Source: Pseudofulvimonas gallinarii
GTDB lineage: Bacteria; Pseudomonadota; Gammaproteobacteria; Xanthomonadales; UBA2363
Direction: 5' to 3'
DNA: 64,000 bases
Assembly (NCBI RefSeq): GCF_004343305.1
Contig: NZ_SMAF01000001.1
Coordinates: forward strand, 294,255-358,254
The notes under the pieces were generated by a model. The model did not search any database and had not been told where the DNA came from. It saw nothing but the letters and a program-made list of their open reading frames with translations. Made by a program: the position numbers and the translations under genes. Positions 1 through 8,225 of the stretch are shown here, one piece after another (within the stretch, counting starts at the first letter, position 1; each line of letters opens with the position of its first letter).

Positions 1-856
1 ACTGCGCCGGGTTCTCGCTCCACAGGATGATGTCGACGCGCTCGCCGTTGAGCTCGTTCGACACCGCCTGCACGCGCGAACCGCGCATGCCGATGCAGGC
101 GCCGATGGGATCGGTGCGGTTGTCGTGGGCGCGCACGGCGATCTTTGCGCGGTCGCCCGGATCGCGGGCGCAGCCCATGATCTCGACCAGGCCCTGGCCG
201 ATTTCCGGCACTTCGATCCGGAACAGCTCGATCATGAATTCGGGCGCGGTGCGCGAGATGAACAGCTGCGGCCCGCGCGGCTCGGAGCGGACTTCATACA
301 GGTAGCCGCGCACGCGGTCGCCGACGCGCAGGTTCTCGCGCTGGATGCCCTTTTCTCGCGGGATGAAACCCTCGGCGTTGGAACCCAGGTCGATGATGAT
401 ATTGCCGCGCTCGGCACGCTTGACGGTACCGGTAAGCAGTTCGCCCACGCGATCCTTGTAGGCTTCGACGACGAGGGCACGCTCGGCTTCGCGCACCTTC
501 TGCAGGATGACCTGCTTGGCGGCCTGCGCGGCGATGCGGCCGAACTCGGCGTTCTCGACCTGCTCCTCAATGAAGTCCCCGACCTGGGCGTCCGGGTTGA
601 TGTCCAGGGCGTCCATGAGGCGCAGCTGGCGGTCCGGCGATTCCATGACGACGTCATCGGCGACGACTTCCCAACGCCGGAACGTCTGGTAGTTGCCCGA
701 CGCGCGGTCGATGCTCACGCGCATCAGCACGTCTTCCTCGTAGCGCTTCTTTGCGGCCGAGGCGAGCGCGGCTTCCAGGGCGTCGAAGATCACGGCGCGC
801 TCGACGCCCTTCTCGTTCGCCACGGCTTCGGCGACCAGCAACAGTTCCTTGCTCAT
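1..856 (-). CDS. nusA: Transcription termination/antitermination factor NusA (partial, C-terminus outside window)
   Basis: NusA binds RNA polymerase and RNA to control pausing, termination and antitermination. The frame opens with ATG at 854-856 and reads 285 codons to the window edge with no stop, so the C-terminal part (KH2 and any acidic repeats) is missing. The start MSKELLLVAEAVANEKGV is typical. An S1-like stretch (GNIIIDLGSNAEGFIP) lies near residues 135-160 and the start of KH1 (DPIGACIGMRGSRVQAV) near 250. It overlaps the upstream rimP stop by ATGA, indicating translational coupling. Identification is secure. Confidence 0.96.
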   Translation of the reverse strand, partial: MSKELLLVAEAVANEKGVERAVIFDALEAALASAAKKRYEEDVLMRVSIDRASGNYQTFRRWEVVADDVVMESPDRQLRLMDALDINPDAQVGDFIEEQVENAEFGRIAAQAAKQVILQKVREAERALVVEAYKDRVGELLTGTVKRAERGNIIIDLGSNAEGFIPREKGIQRENLRVGDRVRGYLYEVRSEPRGPQLFISRTAPEFMIELFRIEVPEIGQGLVEIMGCARDPGDRAKIAVRAHDNRTDPIGACIGMRGSRVQAVSNELNGERVDIILWSENPAQ

Positions 857-1371
857 TCCGTGTCTCCAGGTGCGCCGGCCTTGCCGTTCGCGCGTCCAGG
901 CTGTGCCAACAGTTTCGCGTAGTCCGGCTTGACCCGGATCTTCGCCGCTTGTGCAAAATCAAAGGAGAACGGCTGGCCGTCCACGGCCAGCGTGACGCGC
1001 TCGCCGTCCACCGATTCCAGGCGCCCCTGGATCCGGCGCCGCCCGTTGACCGGCGCATGCAGGCTGGCTTCGAGGGTTTCGCCCGCATAGCGCGGAAGCT
1101 GCGCCGCCTTGAAGAAGGGACGGTCCAGGCCAGGCGAGGACACCTCGAGGGTGTAGTGGCCGTTGATCGGATCCTCGACATCGAAGAGCGCACTGACTTC
1201 GCGGCTGACCGACTCGCAGTCGTCAACCGTGACTTCGCGCCCGGCGTGGTCGATGTACAGGCGCACCAGGGAATTGTTCGCGCGCGGCGCATATTCCACG
1301 CCCCACAGCTCGAGACCGAGCGCGGAGATCGTGGATTCCACCAGCCTTGCGATGTCCTGAGCCTTGTCCAT
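853..1371 (-). CDS. rimP: Ribosome maturation factor RimP
   Basis: RimP assists 30S subunit maturation in the cytoplasm. The 172-residue product contains the family features DVEDPINGHYTLEVSSPGLD (about residues 67-86) and the C-terminal SH3-like half (RIQGRLESVDGERVTLAVDG). The ATG at 1371 is preferred, with AGGAAGG just upstream; a TTG at 1383 would add four residues. It overlaps nusA by ATGA. The metY-rimP-nusA order matches the conserved proteobacterial operon, so context and sequence agree. Confidence 0.95.
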   Translation of the reverse strand: MDKAQDIARLVESTISALGLELWGVEYAPRANNSLVRLYIDHAGREVTVDDCESVSREVSALFDVEDPINGHYTLEVSSPGLDRPFFKAAQLPRYAGETLEASLHAPVNGRRRIQGRLESVDGERVTLAVDGQPFSFDFAQAAKIRVKPDYAKLLAQPGRANGKAGAPGDTE

Positions 1372-1393
1372 GCCTTCCTGCAAAAATCACAAA

Positions 1394-1417
1394 CAAAAAA
1401 TGGCCGCAAGCGGCCAT
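1394..1417 (-). terminator. Intrinsic terminator in the rimP leader
   Basis: On the minus strand ATGGCCGC and GCGGCCAT form a stem with a tight loop, followed by TTTTTTG. It lies only about 25 bases upstream of the rimP start and downstream of the initiator tRNA gene. It could act as a leaky terminator or attenuator controlling read-through from metY into rimP-nusA. Confidence 0.7.
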
Positions 1418-1463
1418 CCTGAGCCAGCCGACGACGTTGGAGCATTCCCGTCGTGCGGCCAAG

Positions 1464-1491
1464 AAAAAAGCCTCGCTGAGGAGGCTTTTTT
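1464..1491 (-). terminator. Intrinsic terminator downstream of the initiator tRNA
   Basis: A symmetric element AAAAAAGCCTC - loop - GAGGCTTTTTT gives a stem and a T-run in either direction. It follows the tRNA gene by a few bases on the minus strand and is the first of two hairpins before rimP. Confidence 0.8.
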
Positions 1492-1497
1492 CAAACC

Positions 1498-1574
1498 TGG
1501 TAGCGGGGGCAGGATTTGAACCTGCGACCTTCGGGTTATGAGCCCGACGAGCTGCCAGACTGCTCCACCCCGCA
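1498..1574 (-). tRNA. metY: Initiator tRNA-fMet (CAT anticodon)
   Basis: The minus-strand sequence folds as a 77-nt tRNA with GTGGAGCAGTCTGGCAGCTC in the D-arm region, anticodon loop CTCATAA flanked by the three G:C pairs (GGG/CCC) diagnostic of initiator tRNA, T-loop GTTCAAATC and encoded CCA at 1500-1498. Position 1 is T and position 72 is T, so the 1-72 pair is a mismatch, as initiators require, although Escherichia coli uses C1-A72. Its place upstream of rimP-nusA matches metY. Confidence 0.95.
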
Positions 1575-1644
1575 TCAGCGAGCGCGCATTGTAATCAGTT
1601 GCGGGACTTGCCGCAAGCCCGATATGGAAGCGATACGACATCGT

Positions 1645-2868
1645 TCAGCGGCGGCGCTCCGCAAGCAGTGCCTGCAGATCGTCAGGCAGTGTTGCCTGCG
1701 GGAAACGCCGGCGCAGTTTTTCCAGCTCGCGCACCGCCTCGGCACGCCTGCCCTGTCGGACCAGTTCACGGACGCGGGCGATGTCCCGGGCGACTTCGCC
1801 TTGGTCGGCGCCTCCGGCTGATTCGGCCGACGCCTTGCCGGCGTCGGTGCCGGCCTCCCGCGCATCCGGGATGCCGGAGGATGTATCCGGGACGGGTGCC
1901 CGCTCGACGACGGGCGCGGGTGGTGGCGCCGGCACAGGCGCCGGCACAGGCGCCGGCACAGGCGCAGGTACAGGTACAGGTACAGGTACAGGTACAGGTA
2001 CAGGTACAGGTACAGGTACAGGTACAGGTACAGGTACAGGTACAGGCGATGGTGCCGGCAGGGCTGCCGCCGGCGGTGGCGCGGGAACGGGTGCCTTTGC
2101 CGGTGCCGGCAAAATGCCGGATGGGGGCGACACGCTGCGGGCTGCCGGTGTGGCAGGCGACGCCGCCTGCGGCGCGATTTGCCCGGAACGCCCTGGAGCA
2201 GAGGATGCAGGCGAAGGCTCGGCCGCAACCGGCGCGGTCGCAGGCGGCGGTACCGGCGTGGCCGGCGTCGGGGCGGAAGACCCTTGCGCCGGCTGCGGCG
2301 CACGCAGCGATCTTGCCCGCGTTCCTCCGGCGGGCGCTTCCTTCTTCGCCGGTGTATCCGACCGCGGCGCCGCCTGTTCGAAACGGGCTGGCGCCGTGTC
2401 GACCGACGGCCTGGCATCCGCCTGGTTCCGGATTCTTTCCTCCCCCGCCTTCTCCCAGGTCCCAGTCCGTGCGGCGGGTGGCTCCGCATCGCGCACCGCG
2501 CCCTCCCCTTCGGCCCCCGACGCGCCGACCTCTGCCGGCGCGAACCCGGGTGCATCGGATCCACGGGCGCCTGCTTCCGGCGAAGGCGGCGCGCCCGTCG
2601 GCATGGATTCCAGCAGCCGTTCTTCATGGCCGGGCATCTCCACGACCCGCCAGACCACACCGACGGCCACGACGAGGACGGCCGCGCTGGCCAGGCTCAC
2701 CAGCCATGGCGGTCGACGCGAGCGGCGAGCCGCCACGGCGGCTGTCGCCGAACGGGCCTGCGCCAGGACCGCCTGCTCGACAGCGGGCGGCGGCGCGCCG
2801 GTCTTCCAGACCGTCAGGCGGTCGGCCAGTTCGCGTTCCTGCGCGGTCAGGGGCTCACGCTCGCTCAT
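1645..2868 (-). CDS. Putative membrane anti-sigma factor with Pro-Val linker
   Basis: The 407-residue protein overlaps the ECF sigma gene by ATGA, the usual arrangement of a sigma/anti-sigma pair. The N-terminus (residues 1-52) is cytoplasmic-like and is followed by one membrane segment near 55-75 (LVSLASAAVLVVAVGVVW). A long Pro/Ala/Val-rich stretch with a PV repeat follows near residues 275-310. The final ~60 residues (ARVRELVRQGRRAEAVRELE) look like a short helical TPR-like hairpin. No zinc-binding HxxxCxxC anti-sigma motif is evident. The role is inferred from context and topology. Confidence 0.65.
   Translation of the reverse strand: MSEREPLTAQERELADRLTVWKTGAPPPAVEQAVLAQARSATAAVAARRSRRPPWLVSLASAAVLVVAVGVVWRVVEMPGHEERLLESMPTGAPPSPEAGARGSDAPGFAPAEVGASGAEGEGAVRDAEPPAARTGTWEKAGEERIRNQADARPSVDTAPARFEQAAPRSDTPAKKEAPAGGTRARSLRAPQPAQGSSAPTPATPVPPPATAPVAAEPSPASSAPGRSGQIAPQAASPATPAARSVSPPSGILPAPAKAPVPAPPPAAALPAPSPVPVPVPVPVPVPVPVPVPVPVPVPVPAPVPAPVPAPVPAPPPAPVVERAPVPDTSSGIPDAREAGTDAGKASAESAGGADQGEVARDIARVRELVRQGRRAEAVRELEKLRRRFPQATLPDDLQALLAERRR
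1929..2046. repeat. Hexanucleotide (CAGGTA)x13 microsatellite plus 12-bp repeats
   Basis: Positions 1965-2042 contain 13 perfect tandem copies of CAGGTA. They are preceded by about three copies of the 12-mer GGCACAGGCGCC from about 1930. On the coding (minus) strand they encode alternating Pro-Val, then Pro-Ala-Pro-Val. Because the unit is 6 bp, slippage would lengthen or shorten the linker without breaking the frame. Confidence 0.97.
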
Positions 2869-3419
2869 GCCAGCCGTTCCCGCAGTTTGTCCATGGCATA
2901 GCGCAGCCGCGATTTGACGGTCTCGCGTCCGACGCCGGTGATCAAGCCGATTTCCTCCAGCGACAGCTCCTGGTCGAGGCGGAGCAGCACGACGTGGCGC
3001 TGCTCGGCGGGCAGCGCGGCGATGGCCTGGCGCAGGCGCTGCTGTGCCTGGAACTCGGACAACTGCCTTTCCGGCGTCGCCTCATGCTCCACCAGCGCCG
3101 CGATGACCGGCCCGTCGCCGTCGGCCGTATCGAGCGGCTGCTCGGGCCGCTGCCGGCGGTGCCGGTCTATCAGCAGGTTGTGTGCGATCTGCAGCAGCCA
3201 GGTGCTGAACTTCGCCTCGGGGCGGTAACGTGGCGCGGCATTGATCACGCGACTCCACACTTCCTGGAAACAGTCGTCCGCCTGGTCGCGACGTCCCAGC
3301 GCGCGCAGAAGGAATCCATACAGCGTGTTGCGGTGCCGGCGATACAGCGTCTCGAACGCGGCCGCATCGCCGGCGGCGTAGGACTGCATGAGGATTTCGT
3401 CGCTGGGCTCCGCGGTCAT
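2865..3419 (-). CDS. RNA polymerase ECF-type sigma factor (RpoE-like)
   Basis: A 184-residue sigma-70 family protein. Region 2 is near residues 15-80, with DQADDCFQEVWSRV and FSTWLLQIAHNLLIDRHRR; region 4 is near 125-180, with ALPAEQRHVVLLRL and the helix-turn-helix LSLEEIGLITGVGRETVKSR. The ATG at 3417-3419 gives the normal ECF length; an upstream in-frame extension to 3572 is low-complexity and unlikely. Its stop overlaps the start of the downstream anti-sigma candidate by ATGA. The target regulon cannot be deduced. Confidence 0.9.
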   Translation of the reverse strand: MTAEPSDEILMQSYAAGDAAAFETLYRRHRNTLYGFLLRALGRRDQADDCFQEVWSRVINAAPRYRPEAKFSTWLLQIAHNLLIDRHRRQRPEQPLDTADGDGPVIAALVEHEATPERQLSEFQAQQRLRQAIAALPAEQRHVVLLRLDQELSLEEIGLITGVGRETVKSRLRYAMDKLRERLA

Positions 3420-3761
3420 CCGGCAAGCGTAAAGCAATTCCGGCAGCGCCGGCCCGGCAGCGGACCCTGCAGGGGCCGCGGCCAGGGCCGCTGGCGAGCG
3501 CGCCAAGTCGAGCCCGCGCCACCGGAGCGCAGGCGCGGGTGACGGCGCCGATACGGCGGACATCGACCTCACCAGGCCGTGTCCGGCTCAGGCCGCGCCG
3601 GCACGTTGGACGACAGCATTCATATTCCCGCTCCTTGCAGTGGACAGGACATCAAACGCACCGGCAGCGACAACGGGGTCAACTTGAACGGCGCCAGCGG
3701 CGCCGCTGTGATTGCGCGACGGCAGGCGTCACAATGCGCGCCCCGCTGAACAGGTGATGTC
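3420..3761. other. Intergenic region between divergent sigma and phzF-like genes
   Basis: About 340 bases between the minus-strand sigma factor and the plus-strand PhzF gene. It should hold both promoters, but I see no confident -35/-10 pair or repeat. An in-frame upstream extension of the sigma gene covers part of it but is Ala/Pro-rich and probably not translated. Confidence 0.5.
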
Positions 3762-4664
3762 ATGAGCCGAGTCCGCTACCTGCAACTGGATGTCTTCGCC
3801 GCCCGTCCCGGTGGTGGCAATCCGCTGGGCGTGGTCCTCGGCGCCGACGACTGGACCGGCGAGGACATGCAGTGCTTCGCCGCCTGGACGGATCTGGTGG
3901 AAACCACGTTCCTGCTGCCGCCTGCCACGGCGGAGGCCTCCTATCGGCTGCGCATCTTCACGCCGACGCGCGAGATCGCCTTTGCCGGCCACCCGACGAT
4001 CGGCAGCGCCCACGCCGCACTGGCCACCGGATTCGTGACCGCCGGCGATGGCCGCCTGGTCCAGGAATGTGGAGCCGGCCTGCTGCCGATCCTGGTCGAG
4101 GGCGAAGGGGCGGACCGCCGCCTGCTTGTGCAGTCTCCCGGTGCAACGGTGCTGCGCCGGGGCCTCGACGCCGATCCGCAACTGTCGGCCATTCTTGCCG
4201 ACGTACGCCTGGGCGCACTGGCGCCCGCCTTCATCGAAGGTGGGCGGCGCTGGTGGCTGGCGGAACTGGCCGACGAAGCCAGCGTGCGCGGCTGGCATCC
4301 CAACCATGCCGCCATCGCCGCGCTGGCCCATGCCAGCGACAGCCTCGGCCTGTGTGTGTTCGCGCGCTGCGACAATTCCGATTACGACCTGGTGGTGCGC
4401 GCCTTCCCCGCCGGCGTCGGCATCGTCGAGGATCCCGCCTCGGGTGCAGCCAACGGCCTGATCGCCGCCTACGTCGCCGACAGCGAGCCGCTGGGCGGTC
4501 TCGGCCGGGGCTACCGGGTCAGTCAGGGGCGCGAGATCGGTCGCGATGCCCGCATCCTGATCCGCATCGAGGATGGCGCGATCTGGGTCGGCGGCGAGAC
4601 CCAGCTGGTCATTGACGGTTATGCCGACTGGCCGCTGCGCGATGCCACCGCCGGCCGCGCCTGA
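3762..4664 (+). CDS. PhzF family phenazine biosynthesis-like isomerase
   Basis: The 300-residue product has the PhzF/diaminopimelate-epimerase fold signature: LDVFAARPGGGNPLGVV near the start, ETTFLLPP with the conserved acidic residue near 47, and FAGHPTIGSAHA near 75. The second half has GVGIVEDPASGAANG. Most family members have unknown substrates, so no phenazine function is implied; no other phz genes are present. Its 3' end overlaps the convergent exporter gene by 46 bases. Confidence 0.9.
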   Translation: MSRVRYLQLDVFAARPGGGNPLGVVLGADDWTGEDMQCFAAWTDLVETTFLLPPATAEASYRLRIFTPTREIAFAGHPTIGSAHAALATGFVTAGDGRLVQECGAGLLPILVEGEGADRRLLVQSPGATVLRRGLDADPQLSAILADVRLGALAPAFIEGGRRWWLAELADEASVRGWHPNHAAIAALAHASDSLGLCVFARCDNSDYDLVVRAFPAGVGIVEDPASGAANGLIAAYVADSEPLGGLGRGYRVSQGREIGRDARILIRIEDGAIWVGGETQLVIDGYADWPLRDATAGRA

Positions 4665-5548
4665 TTGAGCGCGACGCCGCCCAGGATCAGCGCACCGGCG
4701 AAGACCATCGTCGGGGTGACCGCCTCGCCCAGCAGCGCCCAGGCCCAGGCGACGCCGGACAGGGGCACCAGATAGGTCACCGTGGCCGCCCGTGACGGGC
4801 CCATGCGCTCGATCATGCGGAAATACATGGCATAGGCGGCGCCGGTGGCGACCAGCCCGAGGATGATCGCGCACACCCACGCGTTGGTGCCCGGCCGGGC
4901 CTGCGGCCAGCTGGCGATCGCCCACGGCGCAAGCAGCAGTGTTGTCCAGGCCAGCGTCGCCGCCGCGGTCGCCGTCGAAGGCAGTCCCGTCAGCCAGCGC
5001 TTCACCAGGTTGCCGGCAACGCCGTAGCACAGCGCGGCCAGCGTGCCGGCGATACCGGCCCAGACCGTATCCAGGCCGACGCTGCGGCCGCCGACCAGCA
5101 CGATGACGCCGGCGAAACCGGCGAGCAGGCCGATACCGCGTCGGGCACCGATGCGCTCGCGGAACATCAGCGCCGCCACCAGGACCGCGAACAACGCCGC
5201 CATGCTGTTGGTGATCGCGCCGATGGCGGCCGGCGCACGTCCGGCGGCCCAGGCGAAAAGCACGAACGGCACCGCCGAATTGAGCAGGCCGATCAACGCC
5301 AGCCGCCAGCGATATGGTTTGAGTCGGGGCCAGGCCGCGACCAGGAACGGCAGCAGGACCAGCGTGCCGAACAACACCCGCAGCTCGACCAGCGCGAGCG
5401 CGCCGAACTCCGGCGCGGCGACGCGCTGGAGCATGAACGAACCGCCCCAGATCGCGCCAAGGACCAGCAGGTCCAGGCTGTTGCGCCACTCGGCCGTGCG
5501 CGTGGCAGGAGGAAGCGGTGACTCGATGGCTGCCGGGTTGCTGGACAT
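4619..5548 (-). CDS. EamA/DMT-superfamily inner-membrane transporter
   Basis: The 309-residue hydrophobic protein has about ten predicted membrane segments arranged as two EamA repeats. The first starts near LDLLVLGAIWGGSFML and the second near WAGIAGTLAALCYGVAGN. Conserved features include ITNSMAALFAVLVA and TYLVPLSGVAWAWALLGE. It probably exports small metabolites; the substrate is unknown. The ATG at 5548 was chosen because upstream residues are not hydrophobic or conserved. It is divergent from a LysR regulator 97 bases away, a common regulator/exporter pairing. Confidence 0.9.
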   Translation of the reverse strand: MSSNPAAIESPLPPATRTAEWRNSLDLLVLGAIWGGSFMLQRVAAPEFGALALVELRVLFGTLVLLPFLVAAWPRLKPYRWRLALIGLLNSAVPFVLFAWAAGRAPAAIGAITNSMAALFAVLVAALMFRERIGARRGIGLLAGFAGVIVLVGGRSVGLDTVWAGIAGTLAALCYGVAGNLVKRWLTGLPSTATAAATLAWTTLLLAPWAIASWPQARPGTNAWVCAIILGLVATGAAYAMYFRMIERMGPSRAATVTYLVPLSGVAWAWALLGEAVTPTMVFAGALILGGVALNQARPAVASRSGQSA

Positions 5549-5645
5549 GGCACTAGACTCGTGGCGAGGTGCGCCACTATCCGTCCGGCCCCGGAAAGCG
5601 ACAAGCGCATTGTTCCGAGGCCAGCCCCAAACAGGATTTGTGTCT

Positions 5646-6536
5646 ATGAGCATTGCCCGGTCAGCCTGGCTGTCGGCCCTGGCCGCATTCGAAGCGGCCG
5701 CCCGGCAGCAGAATTTCGCGCACGCCGCCGCCGAACTGCACCTGACGGCCAGCGCGGTCAGCCACCAGGTGCGCAAGCTGGAATCGCTGCTCGGCGTCAC
5801 CCTGTTCAAGCGCCATGCCCGCGGCGTCAGCCTCACGCCCGCGGGTCGCATGCTGGCGGACGCCGCCGGCAATGCGCTGGCCGACCTCGACGGCATATTC
5901 GGCGCGCTGCGGCCGCGCAGTGACGTCGTGCGCATCCGCATCGCGACGCTGCATTCCTTTGCGCACAGCTGGCTGCTGCCGCGCCTGGGCGATTTCACGC
6001 GGCAACATCCGGACATCCGCCTCAGCGTCGAGACCGACATCGCCCTTGCCCGCTTCGACGACGACGGTCCCGACCTGGCGATCCGCCACGGACCGGGACA
6101 GTGGCCCGACATGTCGGCGCAGCACCTGCTCGACGAAACCCTGTTTCCTGTCGCCTCCCCCGACCTTCCGGGCGTGCAGGAAGTCGGCGAGGCGGGCGAT
6201 ATCGCGCGACTGCCGCTGATTGCCGACATGGCGCGCCAGGGCTGGCGCGACTGGTTCAGTGCAGCCGGCCATCGCGGCGTCCGACTGGCCGACATGCACA
6301 CTTTCGTCGATTCCACCGATGCCCTGCAGGCAGCCGTCTGTGGACTGGGCGCAACGCTGGCGCGCGAGCGCATCGTCGCCCCCTGGCTGGCCGACGGCCG
6401 CCTGGTGCGCCTGCCCGGTCCGGTGCTGCCCGGCCGTTTCGCCTATTACCTGGTGCATCCCGCGCACCGGCGCCTGAGCGAACCGGCGGCGCTGTTCGCG
6501 CGCTGGCTGCACGAGCGCGCACGCGAGAACGCCTGA
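5646..6536 (+). CDS. LysR-family transcriptional regulator (GcvA-like)
   Basis: A 296-residue protein with an N-terminal winged helix-turn-helix at about residues 8-65 (FEAAARQQNFAHAAAELHLT, SAVSHQVRKLE, LFKRHARGVSLTPAG) and a substrate-binding domain from about 90. The pattern resembles GcvA/AmpR-type regulators. The divergent neighbour is an EamA exporter, so this protein probably controls it from the shared 97-base promoter region. The inducer is unknown. Confidence 0.92.
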   Translation: MSIARSAWLSALAAFEAAARQQNFAHAAAELHLTASAVSHQVRKLESLLGVTLFKRHARGVSLTPAGRMLADAAGNALADLDGIFGALRPRSDVVRIRIATLHSFAHSWLLPRLGDFTRQHPDIRLSVETDIALARFDDDGPDLAIRHGPGQWPDMSAQHLLDETLFPVASPDLPGVQEVGEAGDIARLPLIADMARQGWRDWFSAAGHRGVRLADMHTFVDSTDALQAAVCGLGATLARERIVAPWLADGRLVRLPGPVLPGRFAYYLVHPAHRRLSEPAALFARWLHERARENA

Positions 6537-6562
6537 GATCCGGGTTCCTCGCGGCACGGGAA

Positions 6563-6868
6563 CTAGCCAGCTTCGACGGGACGTTCCGGCGGCACGGCAT
6601 CCGTGTCCGAGGTGCCGGCGAGCAGCCATTTGCGCCGCGCATCGAGGCGCTTGATCGCCGCTTCCGCGCGGCTGGCGGCGGACCTGTCCGGGTGCGCGAA
6701 ACGGGCGAGGATGCGGATCGGCGGGTACGCCCGCGTATAGCGCGCGCCGCGACCTTCGCAATGGGCGCGGAAGCGCGCCTCGACATCCACGGCGATGCCG
6801 GTGTAGATCGAGCCGCCACGGCACTCCAGCAGATAGACGTACCAGGTCCGGGAAGTCTCGGAATTCAT
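6563..6868 (-). CDS. GIY-YIG nuclease superfamily small protein
   Basis: The 101-residue product carries the GIY-YIG signature in WYVYLLECRGGSIYTGIAVD (about residues 9-28) and downstream ARFRAHCEGRGARYTRAYPP, as in the YhbQ/UPF0213 family. Those proteins have weak or uncertain nuclease activity. The ATG at 6868 is the best start. It stands alone, convergent with the LysR gene and divergent from the VKOR fusion. Confidence 0.85.
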   Translation of the reverse strand: MNSETSRTWYVYLLECRGGSIYTGIAVDVEARFRAHCEGRGARYTRAYPPIRILARFAHPDRSAASRAEAAIKRLDARRKWLLAGTSDTDAVPPERPVEAG

Positions 6869-6954
6869 GGCCGCCAGTCTATCCGCAGGCCTGCACATCC
6901 CAAGAGGTCGCCGGGATTGCAATAATGACTGATCGGATCCAAGGGAGGACAACG

Positions 6955-7830
6955 ATGTCACGCAAGGCAGTCAAGCCAGCCAAACCCGCCACGAAGCCTG
7001 TCAACGCGAACCGGCTGAAACCGGACGGGCCGGTCGCCATCCTCGCGGGCCTGGGCCTGCTGCTGACCGCCTACCTCGGTATCGTCGCGCTGTCCGGCAG
7101 CAAGCCGGCCTTCTGTACGGCGGGCAGCAGCTGCGACCTGATCCAGTCCAGCGCCTGGTCGACGCTGCTGGGCGTTCCGATGGCGTGGTGGGGGTTCGGC
7201 CTGTACCTGCTGCTGCTCATCGTGTCGGTGCAGCCCGTGCGTCGCCCGGTGCCGCGCTGGCAGCGCCAGTCGCGACTGGCGCTCATCGGCGTGGCGATCA
7301 GCCTGTACCTGACCACCGCCGGCTGGCTGGCGCTGGACGCCTTCTGCGCCTGGTGCCTGCTGTCTCTGGCCCTCCTCGTGGCCATCCTGGTGCTGCTCAG
7401 CGTCCGTCCCCCGGAAGGCGCACCCGCATCCGGCTGGTCGACCTGGTGGATCAACAATGGCGCGCTGGCGGCGGCGATCGTACTGGTCATCGGCGTATGG
7501 CAGGGCGGCCTGCTCACCGCGCCGGAGAGCCCGCGCCTGCGCGCGCTCGCCGAGCACCTGACCAGCACCGGCGCGAAGTTCTACGGCGCGTCCTGGTGTC
7601 CGGCCTGTCGCGATCAGAAGGCCGCCTTCGGCCGCGCCGGCGAGCACCTGCCCTACGTCGAATGCAGCCCACAGGGGCAGCGTGGCCCGGTCGCCCTCGC
7701 CTGCACCGATGCCGGCATCGAAGGATTCCCGACGTGGATCATCCGCGGTCGCAAGTACCAGCAGGCGTTCTCCACCGAGGAACTGGAACGCATGTCGGCG
7801 TTCCGCTGGCCGAAAGCCGGGGCGAACTGA
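6955..7830 (+). CDS. Vitamin K epoxide reductase (VKOR) - thioredoxin fusion
   Basis: The 291-residue fusion has a VKOR domain of four or five membrane helices with loop cysteines Cys54 and Cys60 (FCTAGSSCDLI) and the active-site CAWC (131-134). A periplasmic thioredoxin-like domain follows, with WCPAC (Cys215, Cys218). VKOR homologues reoxidise DsbA-like partners using quinone; the fused domain is presumably its own partner. A strong GGGAGGA ribosome site precedes the ATG at 6955. No dsbA or dsbB lies nearby. Confidence 0.92.
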   Translation: MSRKAVKPAKPATKPVNANRLKPDGPVAILAGLGLLLTAYLGIVALSGSKPAFCTAGSSCDLIQSSAWSTLLGVPMAWWGFGLYLLLLIVSVQPVRRPVPRWQRQSRLALIGVAISLYLTTAGWLALDAFCAWCLLSLALLVAILVLLSVRPPEGAPASGWSTWWINNGALAAAIVLVIGVWQGGLLTAPESPRLRALAEHLTSTGAKFYGASWCPACRDQKAAFGRAGEHLPYVECSPQGQRGPVALACTDAGIEGFPTWIIRGRKYQQAFSTEELERMSAFRWPKAGAN

Positions 7831-8003
7831 CATCGGGCCTGCCTGCAACGCGGTCAGGTGCGGCCGCGTTGCATGACTTCCGGCCCAGTGATCCAAACCG
7901 CAGTTGAATGGAATCACGTTTCCCACGCGGGCAATGACTTCCGGCGCATGGCCGCTGTCCTGTCGCTCCCTAAGGTGGCTCCACCACCAAGGAGCAACGC
8001 ACC

Positions 8004-8183
8004 ATGAAACGTCAGGACAACAGCCAACGCGAAGACCTGCGCCGGATGTCCGACACCGGCTCCAGCCGGCGCTACCAGCCCCGTGTCGCCGGGACCGGTT
8101 ACGGCCGCAGCAGTGGATACGCACTGCCCCGCCAGTACACGACCAGCGAACAGAAGAACCGCGGTCTGTTCCGACTCGGCTGA
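8004..8183 (+). CDS. Small basic hypothetical protein
   Basis: A 59-residue ORF with a good AGGAG site nine bases before the ATG (MKRQDNSQREDLRRMSDTGS). It is rich in Arg, Ser, Gln and Tyr and lacks hydrophobic segments, so it is probably disordered and cytoplasmic. I recognise no family. It is followed at once by a perfect 10-bp inverted repeat shared with the convergent gene, which supports a real transcription unit. Confidence 0.55.
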   Translation: MKRQDNSQREDLRRMSDTGSSRRYQPRVAGTGYGRSSGYALPRQYTTSEQKNRGLFRLG

Positions 8184-8200
8184 CGGGCAACGCAGGAACG

Positions 8201-8225
8201 ACGCCGGGACCTAGCGTCCCGGCGT
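8201..8225. terminator. Hairpin between convergent genes
   Basis: ACGCCGGGAC - CTAGC - GTCCCGGCGT is a perfect 10-bp stem that includes the stop codon of the minus-strand gene at 8211. There is no T-run, so termination is plausible but not certain. Confidence 0.5.

Noticed and set aside
1599..3542. Plus-strand frame of ~650 codons over the sigma/anti-sigma pair
   Set aside because: Arg/Pro-rich antisense reading containing the hexanucleotide repeat; the minus-strand genes explain the region.
3762..4664. Phenazine biosynthesis cluster
   Set aside because: Only a PhzF-like gene is present; family members are widespread outside phenazine pathways.
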